Part shown: positions 14,796 to 21,152 of the stretch, piece after piece
How positions within the stretch are numbered: the stretch's first letter is position 1
How the letters are laid out: the number at the start of each line of letters is the position of its first letter
Source: Prochlorococcus sp. AG-335-I21
GTDB taxonomy: Bacteria; Cyanobacteriota; Cyanobacteriia; PCC-6307; Cyanobiaceae
Length of the DNA stretch: 41,187 bases
NCBI GenBank assembly: GCA_003282225.1
Contig: QBZO01000005.1
Coordinates: forward strand, 1 to 41,187
Reading direction: 5' to 3'
Translations under genes and position numbers: made by a program
Notes under the pieces: model-generated
Database searches by the model: none
What the model was told of the DNA's origin: nothing
The model's input: the letters and a program-made list of their open reading frames with translations, nothing else

Positions 14796-14812
14796 AAAAT
14801 GATTATCATTTT
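14796..14812. promoter_or_regulatory. Zur-type operator between znuC and znuA
   Basis: AAAATGATTATCATTTT is a perfect 8-1-8 palindrome in the znuC–znuA intergenic region, 19 bases before the znuA start. TGATNATCA cores of this type are bound by Fur-family repressors, and cyanobacterial Zur boxes have this form. A diverged copy stands before the CobW gene. Confidence 0.75.
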
Positions 14813-14831
14813 AGGTATTTAAGATTTATTT

Positions 14832-16670
14832 ATGTCAACTTTCAAAAAGCTTTTATTAAATAAAAAAGGTTCAGGTAATTCAATTATTAAAAATTCAGTA
14901 ATCGCAGGCACTATAATATTTACTGGTTTTGGTCAAGATGTTTTGGCCAAAGGAAAGTCATATGTAGCTGTAGAACCGCTTGTTTGTGATTTAGTAAAAT
15001 CAATAGCGTTACCTTCAGATAAAGTTACCTGCTTAGTGGATAGAAAGCAGGATGTACATGACTTAAAAATCAATCCAAGACAAGCTCAATTACTAAATAG
15101 TGCAGATAAGGTATTCACTCTTGGTAAAGAGATGACTCCCACAATGAAAAACTGGGAAGGAAAGTCCAATACTGTTGTTGTTGGTGTTAGCGCTATTGAA
15201 GTTGAAAATCCTTCAAGTGAAGAAGGTGGCGCTTTCGAATGGGCTGGAGTTTTTGATCTTAAAGCTGGTTCGTACAAATGGACTTTTGCAAAAGTTGATG
15301 GAGAATATGCGGATCCAGCAATGAAAATGGTTGTTCTCAAATCTGGGGATATAGAAGCATCTGAAGAATTAGCCGAAACCATGCTTGGATCAGATGAAAA
15401 TATTGATAAAAGCGATGGTGGAAAACTTATGGAGAGTGATAAGGCATATGTTCTGAACTTTGATCAAAAGAAAGAAGTTACAGAATTCAACGTTGAAATA
15501 AAAAATGATGGCAAATATGCATTTTTTACAGAACATATGCCTTTTGAATTTGAAGCAGATGAACATTTTTTAAAAGATCTTGCAAAAAATGATGTCGAGC
15601 CAGTTGCACAGGAACCAGACATGGGAAGTCATAGTGAGCATGGAGCAGAAGGATTTGAATGGGCAGGAACTTTTGAATTAGATGAGGGATCATATAAATG
15701 GTCGTTTGCAAAAGTAGATGGTGAGTATGCAGATCCTGCGATGAAAATGGTTATTCTCAAGTCGGGTGATATTGAATCATCTGAGGAACTTGCCAAAGAA
15801 TTATTAGAATCTGAGTCTTCTATTAACAAAACTAATAATGATGTCCTTGTTGCCAGCTCTGAAGCCTTCTCTCTTAATTTTGACCAGAACAAGGATTTAA
15901 CCGTTTTTAATGTAGATATTAAAAAGAAAGGAAAATATACTTTCTTTACTGAACATATGCCTTTTGAATTCGAGTCAGATGAACACTTCTTTAAAGATGT
16001 TTCTAATTCTGATGTCGAACCCATAGCACAAGTACCTGATGAAGGTGGTGGGCATCATCATCATCATCATGGACATGGCAGCTTAGACCCTCATGTATGG
16101 CATGATCCAAGTAACATTATAAAAATGAGTTCTGTTGTATCAAAAAATCTAAAGAAAGATATATCCATTTTTAATAGAAAAGATAGAAAAGCTATAAATG
16201 AAAGAATCGATAGTACTGAATCTATTCTTGGCGACCTAAAGGGATGGATAGTTGATCAGGTTAGTACCATTCCAGAGTCAAACAGAGTAATAGTCTCAAA
16301 ACACAAAGCAATGGATTACTACGGAACTGCTTTTGGTCTGGAGACAGTAAGTCTATTAGATTTTCTTGGCGATTCATCAAGCTTAAGGCCTGAAAATATC
16401 AAGACAACTTTAACCATGCTTGAAACAGAAAATGTTAAGGCAATATTCCCTGAACAAATTCCTACATCAAAGTTATTAAAAAACCTAAGTAGGCAAAGTT
16501 CAGTTCCATTAGCTAATAGTCAAATATTTGTAGATGGATTAATGATGACGGGTAATACAGTTTCTGTTGCTGTTCACAATACATGTAATATTGTTGATTC
16601 ATTGGGTGGATCATGTGATAAGAAAGCAGGCAATGAGTTGGAAAGCAGCTGGAGTTTTCAAAATAATTAA
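14832..16670 (+). CDS. znuA: Zinc-binding lipocalin-like-insert ZnuA: ABC substrate-binding protein with two tandem inserted domains
   Basis: At 612 residues this is about twice the usual ZnuA length (~300). After a signal peptide (about 1-39), the N-terminal lobe of the cluster A-I binding protein runs to ~130 and includes the first His ligand region (KQDVHDLKINP, His76). Then two near-copies of one domain are inserted: residues 134-260 and 274-400, each starting GxFEWAG / GFEWAG and ending FFTEHMPFEFE plus VEPxAQ. A His-rich loop GGGHHHHHHGHG (405-416) follows, then DPHVWHDPSN, the C-terminal lobe with VSKHKAMDYYGTAFG and a Cys pair at the end. It captures periplasmic zinc for ZnuBC. The title's fold word is not a claim about structure; the fold of the inserts is unknown. 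Confidence 0.88.
   Translation: MSTFKKLLLNKKGSGNSIIKNSVIAGTIIFTGFGQDVLAKGKSYVAVEPLVCDLVKSIALPSDKVTCLVDRKQDVHDLKINPRQAQLLNSADKVFTLGKEMTPTMKNWEGKSNTVVVGVSAIEVENPSSEEGGAFEWAGVFDLKAGSYKWTFAKVDGEYADPAMKMVVLKSGDIEASEELAETMLGSDENIDKSDGGKLMESDKAYVLNFDQKKEVTEFNVEIKNDGKYAFFTEHMPFEFEADEHFLKDLAKNDVEPVAQEPDMGSHSEHGAEGFEWAGTFELDEGSYKWSFAKVDGEYADPAMKMVILKSGDIESSEELAKELLESESSINKTNNDVLVASSEAFSLNFDQNKDLTVFNVDIKKKGKYTFFTEHMPFEFESDEHFFKDVSNSDVEPIAQVPDEGGGHHHHHHGHGSLDPHVWHDPSNIIKMSSVVSKNLKKDISIFNRKDRKAINERIDSTESILGDLKGWIVDQVSTIPESNRVIVSKHKAMDYYGTAFGLETVSLLDFLGDSSSLRPENIKTTLTMLETENVKAIFPEQIPTSKLLKNLSRQSSVPLANSQIFVDGLMMTGNTVSVAVHNTCNIVDSLGGSCDKKAGNELESSWSFQNN
15231..15611 (+). repeat. First copy of the FEW–FFTEH domain in ZnuA
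   Basis: Residues 134-260 of ZnuA. Landmarks shared with copy 2 (15651-16031) are FEWAG, GSYKW, KVDGEYADPAMKMV, SGDIE-SEELA, LNFDQ and FFTEHMPFEFE. The two copies are offset by exactly 140 residues without a net gap, so the duplication is in frame and probably fairly recent, although third positions have diverged clearly. Confidence 0.9.
15651..16031 (+). repeat. Second copy of the FEW–FFTEH domain in ZnuA
   Basis: Residues 274-400 of ZnuA, separated from copy 1 by a short Asp/His-containing linker (PDMGSHSEHGAEG). It ends directly before the GGGHHHHHHGHG loop. The DPAMKM and TEHM segments are identical to those of copy 1, which marks them as functionally constrained. Confidence 0.9.
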
Positions 16671-16682
16671 ATTTTTCTATTA

Positions 16683-16699
16683 ATAATGGTTTTCATTAT
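16683..16699. promoter_or_regulatory. Probable Zur operator upstream of the CobW-family gene
   Basis: ATAATGGTTTTCATTAT has 6-base inverted arms around a 5-base centre. Aligned base for base with the znuA operator, it matches at 13 of 17 positions and keeps the TG-N5-CA frame. It lies 57 bases before the GTPase start and 12 bases after the znuA stop. Confidence 0.55.
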
Positions 16700-16756
16700 C
16701 AAATAATGTCTAGTATATTGATTGCTAGACATTATTTTAATTAGATCAAATAATAG

Positions 16757-18115
16757 ATGAGTATCAACGAAAAAGTTCCTGTTACAATCCTTACTGGATT
16801 CTTAGGCTCAGGTAAAACAACTCTTCTTAATAGAATATTAAGTGAAGAGCATGGTAAGAGAATCGCTGTAATTGAGAACGAATATGGAGAAGTTGGAATT
16901 GATCAAGGATTGGTTATAAACGCCGATGAAGAAGTATTTGAAATGTCTAATGGTTGCATTTGTTGTACTGTTCGCGGAGATCTTATTAGAGTCCTTGGTA
17001 ATTTAATGAAAAGAAGGGATAAATTTGACTACGTTTTAGTTGAAACAACTGGCTTAGCTGACCCTGGTCCTGTTGCTCAAACATTTTTTATGGATGAAGA
17101 AATTAGTTCTGAATTCACACTTGATGGAATAGTTACTTTAGTTGATGCAGCTCATATTGATCAACAACTTGGGCGTAGTGATGAGAGTTCTGAGCAAGTG
17201 GCATTTGCAGATGTCTTAGTCCTTAATAAAACTGATTTAGTCTCAGATGATGCTCTTGATAACCTTGAATCAAGATTAAGAGATATGAATCGAATGACGC
17301 GTATTATTCGAGCAGAGAAAGCAGAAGTTCCTATTGAGACAGTTTTAAATTTGAGTGCATTCGATCTTGACCAAATTTTAAAGCGTAGACCAACTTTCTT
17401 AGAACCTGAATATCCTTTTGAATGGTCAGGAGTTTATGAGCTTGAGCCAGGAAAATACGAATTAAAACTTGAAGAAGGGCCAGATCCTTTAATGTCCTTA
17501 GTAGCTTTTGCTAATCAAGGATTTAGTGAAGAAGAATTAAAAGAGGGTGCAGAAGCTTCTGTAAGACTATATGCAGAAAAAGCTAAAAACTTAGAACCTG
17601 GAAATACTATTCCATATGATGAGCATGTAAGTCTTAAATTGCAAAACAAAGGATCTAAATCTTTTATTTTGGATGTTGAAAAAGCGTCAAAAGTTGGATT
17701 TTTCACACAACATACTGCTGAAGAATTCAATATGAAAGTGCTAAAAATAGATTCCCAAAATAATGTTAAGGAAATTCCTTTTAAAACTGAAAGAAACTGG
17801 GTCGCAGAACATGAACATGATGATGAAGTTGGATCAATTGCAATAGAGCGTTTTGGAGATGTTGATCCTGAAAAGTTGAATACTTGGATGGGAAGGCTTC
17901 TTTCCGAGAAAGGAGTTGATATATTCAGAACAAAAGGGTTTATTAGTTATTCTGGCAACCCACGCCGAATAGTATTTCAAGGAGTTCATATGTTATTTAC
18001 TGCCCAACCAGATAAAGAATGGGGAAATGAACCACGAAGAAATCAACTCGTGTTTATTGGAAGAAATCTAAATGAAAAAGAAATGCAAGAGGGATTTGAT
18101 AAGTGCCTGATATAG
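16757..18115 (+). CDS. CobW/COG0523 metallochaperone GTPase with an inserted FEW–FFTEH domain
   Basis: This protein has 452 residues; plain COG0523 members have ~320-400. The G domain holds Walker A GFLGSGKTT (14-22), ENEYGEVGID, the metal-binding CxCC motif NGCICC (about 65-70), ETTGLADPGP and NKTD (157-160). Residues ~219-330 form an extra domain homologous to the ZnuA repeats: YPFEWSGVYELEPGKYE, GPDPLM, and GFFTQHTAEEF. Then comes a His/Asp-rich linker EHEHDDEVGS and a CobW C-terminal domain. COG0523 GTPases of zinc regulons deliver zinc to client enzymes during shortage. The Zur-like operator and znuA upstream support that role. The gene ends overlapping the WD40 gene. Confidence 0.88.
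   Translation: MSINEKVPVTILTGFLGSGKTTLLNRILSEEHGKRIAVIENEYGEVGIDQGLVINADEEVFEMSNGCICCTVRGDLIRVLGNLMKRRDKFDYVLVETTGLADPGPVAQTFFMDEEISSEFTLDGIVTLVDAAHIDQQLGRSDESSEQVAFADVLVLNKTDLVSDDALDNLESRLRDMNRMTRIIRAEKAEVPIETVLNLSAFDLDQILKRRPTFLEPEYPFEWSGVYELEPGKYELKLEEGPDPLMSLVAFANQGFSEEELKEGAEASVRLYAEKAKNLEPGNTIPYDEHVSLKLQNKGSKSFILDVEKASKVGFFTQHTAEEFNMKVLKIDSQNNVKEIPFKTERNWVAEHEHDDEVGSIAIERFGDVDPEKLNTWMGRLLSEKGVDIFRTKGFISYSGNPRRIVFQGVHMLFTAQPDKEWGNEPRRNQLVFIGRNLNEKEMQEGFDKCLI
17411..17746 (+). repeat. Third, diverged copy of the FEW–FFTEH domain, inside the CobW-family GTPase
   Basis: Residues ~219-330 of the GTPase. Equivalent blocks in order: FEWSGVYELEPGKYE (cf. FEWAGVFDLKAGSYKW), GPDPLMSLVAF (cf. YADPAMKMVVL), SEEEL (cf. 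SEEL), a strand FILDVEK (cf. FNVEIK), and GFFTQHTAEEFNMKVL (cf. FFTEHMPFEFE). The common order over ~110 residues makes homology convincing by eye, although no alignment score was computed. Confidence 0.8.
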
Positions 18116-19176
18116 AATTTTTTAGCCCTAGAGGCATGTTTCATGAGGGATGGTCTGCTGAAGTTGATGATTATGCAATAGTTTGTGGTTGGGCTTTAAA
18201 AGGGAAACTCTTTATCGTTGGTGACGTAGTTGGAGGGCTTTATGGGTTTGAAGGAGATACAGGAAAGCTTATTTGGAAAAAGGATAAAGCCCATTCCGGA
18301 GGTCTTCTTGCAATGTCTATCCATCCGAATGGGGAGATTTTTGCAACTTCAGGGCAAGACGGAATAGTTCGAATTTTAAATTGCAATAATGGGGAGGAAA
18401 TTAAAGCCATTAAACTTGGTAAAGGTTGGGTAGAACATTTAAGTTGGTCAAATGGAGGTTTATATTTAGCCGTAGCTTTTTCCAAAAAAGTATATGTATT
18501 TAATCAAGATGGTAATGAACAATGGGGTTCAGAAGAACATCCGAGTACAGTAAGTGCCATATCGTGGTCTAATAAGAATGAATTAGCAACTGCATGCTAC
18601 GGACGCGTAACTTTCTTTGATGTAGCAAACAAAAAGACTAATCAGAAACTTGAATGGCAAGGTTCACTAGTTTCGATGCAGTTAAGCCCTGATGGAGATA
18701 TTGTCGCCTGTGGGAGTCAAGATAATTCGGTACATTTCTGGCGTAGATCAACTGGACTTGATGCTGAAATGACAGGTTATCCTGGAAAGCCTTCTCACCT
18801 TTCCTTCGATGATACTGGCATGCTATTAGCAACTAGTGGTAGCGAAAGAATTACAGTATGGAGTTTTTCAGGAAATGGCCCTGAAGGAACAATGCCGGGA
18901 GAATTATGTCATCATACTGAACCAATTTCTAGCCTAGCTTTTTCAAACAAAGGTTTGCTAGTTGCTTCAGGTTCAAGAGATGGTTCAGTAGTAGCTAGTT
19001 TTCTTAAAAACGACGGAAATGGGGATCCTGTAGGAGCTGCTTTTGCTGGAGATTTAGTTGGAGATATTGCTTGGAGACCCGATGACTGCGCTTTAGCTGC
19101 AATTAATGCTAAGGGTGTTGTAACCGTTTGGAATTTTAAAGTCCGAACAAGTTCCTCTTCAAAAGGGTTCAAGTAA
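18103..19176 (+). CDS. WD40 repeat beta-propeller protein, coupled to the CobW GTPase
   Basis: This 357-residue protein begins with GTG at 18103, overlapping the GTPase stop by 13 bases; GAGGGA lies upstream inside the GTPase gene. It is built of about seven WD40-like blades: GGLLAMSIHPNGEIFATSGQDGIVRI, HLSWSNGGLYLAVAFSKKVYVF, SLVSMQLSPDGDIVACGSQDNSVHFW, PISSLAFSNKGLLVASGSRDGSV, DIAWRPDDCALAAINAKGVVTVW and others. No signal peptide is present, so it should be cytoplasmic. WD40 propellers are protein-interaction platforms. Overlap with the GTPase gene suggests the two act together in zinc allocation, perhaps as a client adaptor, but no direct evidence exists here. Confidence 0.85.
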   Translation: MPDIEFFSPRGMFHEGWSAEVDDYAIVCGWALKGKLFIVGDVVGGLYGFEGDTGKLIWKKDKAHSGGLLAMSIHPNGEIFATSGQDGIVRILNCNNGEEIKAIKLGKGWVEHLSWSNGGLYLAVAFSKKVYVFNQDGNEQWGSEEHPSTVSAISWSNKNELATACYGRVTFFDVANKKTNQKLEWQGSLVSMQLSPDGDIVACGSQDNSVHFWRRSTGLDAEMTGYPGKPSHLSFDDTGMLLATSGSERITVWSFSGNGPEGTMPGELCHHTEPISSLAFSNKGLLVASGSRDGSVVASFLKNDGNGDPVGAAFAGDLVGDIAWRPDDCALAAINAKGVVTVWNFKVRTSSSSKGFK

Positions 19177-19192
19177 TTTCTAGCTTATATAT

Positions 19193-19366
19193 TTACCAAT
19201 AATTAGTTTTCAAATGTCTCTCAATACAAATCACTTCGCAATCATTATCAATACCTTTTGGATGAATATCGCAATATGAAAGACATTGTAAATATTCATC
19301 TACGGGATTATTTTTATTATTATTAATATCATTATTGCGATTATTTTGAATTTTTGAATTAGTCAT
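19193..19366 (-). CDS. Small Cys-rich protein, unknown function
   Basis: This 57-residue ATG ORF is absent from the track. After an Asn-rich N-terminus it carries four Cys in the pattern CLSYC...CEVIC with nearby His (CDIHP, ERH). Such a layout could bind a metal ion or form two disulfides. It converges on the WD40 gene at the edge of the zinc cluster, so zinc binding is an attractive guess. I recognise no family. Confidence 0.55.
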   Translation of the reverse strand: MTNSKIQNNRNNDINNNKNNPVDEYLQCLSYCDIHPKGIDNDCEVICIERHLKTNYW

Positions 19367-19677
19367 AAATAGATTTCCTCAATTCATTTAGGGTTAACAT
19401 AAACGAGAGAGATAAGAAAAGAAATAAGCAAAACTTACTAAAAAACTAAACAAGAAATATATAAAATTTAAAGCGTAAAATAAACAAATTGATTATTACT
19501 ATCGGACATTTTGGATTAAAAATCAATGCGTATAAAAACGGATTGTTTTTTTAAAAGTTTTTAATTAATTTGTAATTGTTGAGTTTTAGGAGGTCTTTCA
19601 AAATGATCGATAGCCTGCCTGCAATTTCGGAATAATTCCGAACTAATTTAATTAACTGCTCCAATTATTTTTTATTA

Positions 19678-19797
19678 ATGTCTGAACTTACTTCTTTCGC
19701 ATCGTTTAGGTGCCCTACAGGAAAAAGTTCAATACTAGAGTCTTTGCCCCAGTTAAAAACTATTAGTTTTTTAAGGTTATTTTTAGCTGAAAAATAA
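19678..19797 (+). CDS. Possible 39-residue protein
   Basis: This short ATG ORF is not in the track. It encodes MSELTSFASFRCPTGKSS... and ends LFLAEK. Codon use is less AT-driven than in chance ORFs here. I recognise no family, and no ribosome binding site precedes it. It may instead be part of a non-coding RNA that ends at the terminator downstream. Confidence 0.3.
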   Translation: MSELTSFASFRCPTGKSSILESLPQLKTISFLRLFLAEK

Positions 19798-19862
19798 TTA
19801 ACAACAAGGATCAATGATTTAGGCTAGTTGTTAATTTTAATAGATAAAATAAGTAAGAGAAT

Positions 19863-19892
19863 AAAAGGAGAGCTTTTAAAAGCTCTCCTTTT
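19863..19892 (+). terminator. Strong intrinsic terminator
   Basis: AAAAGGAGAGCTTTT is followed directly by its complement AAAAGCTCTCCTTTT and a T-run. The stem of about 13-15 bp is the strongest in the window. It works formally on both strands. On the plus strand it closes the unexplained 19.6-19.8 kb region. Confidence 0.8.
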
Positions 19893-19980
19893 TATTTGGG
19901 CTTAAAAAAAACTTTGGCATTTTTATATTTTTTTAGCTATTTATTGTAATAAGAGACTTTACTTGGATAGAGATAAAATA

Positions 19981-20124
19981 ATGTCAAAAAAACTTAGATT
20001 TTTTTCCGATTTATTAGCTAGAGCTGTTAATGAAATCGAATACAAAAATGTTCTTAAAAAATTAAAGAAACATGATCTTATAGCAGATATAGATGATCAG
20101 AGATCACACCATTTCTATTCATAG
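19981..20124 (+). CDS. 47-residue basic helical protein
   Basis: This ATG ORF is not in the track. The product (MSKKLRFFSDLLARAVNEIEYKNVLKKLKKHDLIADIDDQRSHHFYS) reads as two amphipathic helices and a polar end with a His pair. It has no membrane segment. I recognise no family. It is followed by a TTG-start ORF after an excellent ribosome binding site, which supports a small operon with the zinc-ribbon gene. Confidence 0.5.
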   Translation: MSKKLRFFSDLLARAVNEIEYKNVLKKLKKHDLIADIDDQRSHHFYS

Positions 20125-20137
20125 CGAGGGGACTAAA

Positions 20138-20248
20138 TTGAACTATTGGAATAAATCTTTTACTTCAAAAATCTTACTTTGGCTAGAAGTCTTATTACAA
20201 AATAAATTTTTTATATTTCTAATAATAAGAAAAATAATTTTGTTTTAA
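20138..20248 (+). CDS. Possible 36-residue hydrophobic peptide (TTG start)
   Basis: Read from TTG at 20138, with GCGAGGGGA about 6-9 bases upstream, this gives 36 residues with one helix (SKILLWLEVLLQNKFFIFLIIRKIILF). It ends 3 bases before the zinc-ribbon gene starts. The good ribosome binding site and tight spacing favour it. The lack of an ATG and the low-complexity sequence weigh against. Confidence 0.33.
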   Translation: MNYWNKSFTSKILLWLEVLLQNKFFIFLIIRKIILF

Positions 20249-20251
20249 TCC

Positions 20252-20578
20252 ATGAATAATTACTATTGTCCATACTGTAATACCAAATATCAATTTCAAA
20301 AAAAATCAACATCTGGAGAATTAATATGTGGGTTATGTGGTGACCCTTTAGTAAAAAAACCATTGATTAAAATTAATCAAATAATTGCTATTATTGCCTC
20401 CTTATCGCTAGTAATTCCATTGATTTACACGTTTATTATTTTAATTGAAAACCAAATAAATCCTCCTAGCAGAAACTATAGAGCAAGTAAAAATTTTATC
20501 GATAAAAATTCAAAAACAAGATTTTATCAACCTCTACAAAGTGATTTACTTAAACAAGAATCATTATCTTCAATTTGA
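20252..20578 (+). CDS. Membrane-anchored zinc-ribbon protein
   Basis: The protein has 108 residues. The N-terminal zinc ribbon has two Cys pairs, CPYC (6-9) and CGLC (26-29), the four ligands of a rubredoxin-like knuckle fold. A membrane helix (IIAIIASLSLVIPLIYTFIILI, about 44-65) and a polar C-terminal tail follow. It probably sits in the membrane with the ribbon in the cytoplasm. I assign no specific function. Its 3' end overlaps the convergent gene at 20527-20748 by about 50 bases. Confidence 0.68.
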   Translation: MNNYYCPYCNTKYQFQKKSTSGELICGLCGDPLVKKPLIKINQIIAIIASLSLVIPLIYTFIILIENQINPPSRNYRASKNFIDKNSKTRFYQPLQSDLLKQESLSSI

Positions 20579-20748
20579 TTTTTATAACCAGAATTATTTA
20601 ACTCTTTATTCATAATTAATGGTTTAACAGATTCTTTACAATGATTTTTACATCCTCCATTAAATGAATCGTGAGCTTCTAAAAAGTGAGTATTTGTTAA
20701 AAAGATAATTAAGATTAATTTAAAAGTTTGTTTTATTTTGGATTTCAT
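20527..20748 (-). CDS. Small secreted Cys-containing protein
   Basis: I choose the Met at 20748 (MKSKIKQTFKLILIIFLTNTHFLEAHD), because it gives a normal signal peptide; the track start at 20790 adds 14 residues that spoil it. The mature part has HDSFNGGCKNHCKESV and a second Cys pair near the end (CLSKSLC). Four Cys in an exported protein suggest disulfides or metal binding. I recognise no family. It overlaps the convergent zinc-ribbon gene at its 3' end and follows the 78-residue gene upstream by ~40 bases. Confidence 0.55.
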   Translation of the reverse strand: MKSKIKQTFKLILIIFLTNTHFLEAHDSFNGGCKNHCKESVKPLIMNKELNNSGYKNQIEDNDSCLSKSLCRG

Positions 20749-20790
20749 TTTTAGTAAATTATTTACATAAGCCTGGATTGACATTATCAA

Positions 20791-21027
20791 CTAATTCCAA
20801 GGAGTGTTAATCAATCCCCAAATATCAAAAAAGAAAAATAAAATTGCAATAGCAACTAAATCCCAGGCCCTCTCCCTAAAAGCCCAAGGAGCTATAAAAA
20901 CTTCTCCCAAACCATGAAGTGCAGCTCCAGTAGGTAGATGATCTAAAACAAGTAAACTATGAGAGAGAATAAAAAGTAAACTCGCAAAATATCTAAAAAA
21001 AACAAATTGCCAATTGCCAGAATTCAT
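20791..21027 (-). CDS. Small membrane protein with two helices, cyanobacterial type
   Basis: This 78-residue ATG ORF has helices at about residues 8-28 (VFFRYFASLLFILSHSLLVLDHL) and 54-72 (WDLVAIAILFFFFDIWGL), joined by a loop with conserved-looking polar residues (PTGAALHGLGEVFIAPWAFRERA). The non-random loop suggests a conserved family, but I cannot name it. It shares an upstream region with the divergent ATP-grasp operon. Confidence 0.65.
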   Translation of the reverse strand: MNSGNWQFVFFRYFASLLFILSHSLLVLDHLPTGAALHGLGEVFIAPWAFRERAWDLVAIAILFFFFDIWGLINTPWN

Positions 21028-21102
21028 ATTTTTATATTTTTAAGAAATATAGTTCAATGCATAAAATATTGAAATAGATTTAGTTTATGGATATTTCTTT
21101 TT

Positions 21103-21116
21103 GTAGTTTTAAATAC
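21103..21116 (+). promoter_or_regulatory. Candidate NtcA site upstream of the ATP-grasp operon
   Basis: GTAGTTTTAAATAC fits the NtcA consensus GTA-N8-TAC exactly and lies 36 bases before the ATP-grasp start. A -10 element at the usual distance (~22 bases) is not convincing, so direct activation is unproven. The consensus is short enough to occur by chance in AT-rich DNA. Confidence 0.35.
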
Positions 21117-21152
21117 TAAATATCGTCCCAAGCTAAAGTAAAAAGTTTATAA

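Larger units (their letters stand above)
19367..19980. other. 614-base stretch without a confident gene
   Basis: The first ~180 bases are featureless AT-rich DNA. From ~19,585 the composition becomes less AT-rich and ordered. AGGAGG (19588-19593) stands before a 10-codon ORF at 19603-19635. A perfect 17-base palindrome TTCGGAATAATTCCGAA follows (19626-19642). Then come a 39-codon ORF (19678-19797), a 10-bp inverted repeat (19796-19836) and a strong terminator (19863-19892). The stretch may encode a small RNA or a leader-regulated peptide. Confidence 0.5.

Noticed and set aside
15086-16024. Minus-strand ORFs of 98, 61 and 131 residues inside znuA
   Set aside because: They read antisense to a well-supported gene. 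Their mutual similarity (TTIFIAGSAYSPSTFA in two of them) is only the mirror of the ZnuA repeat.
16054-16074. Run of CAT/CAC codons in znuA as a simple repeat
   Set aside because: It encodes the His-rich zinc loop expected at this place in ZnuA proteins, so it is functional coding sequence.
19603-19635. 10-codon ORF MIDSLPAISE with strong ribosome binding site, as a gene
   Set aside because: It is too short to support as a protein; it is kept only as part of the finding on this intergenic stretch.
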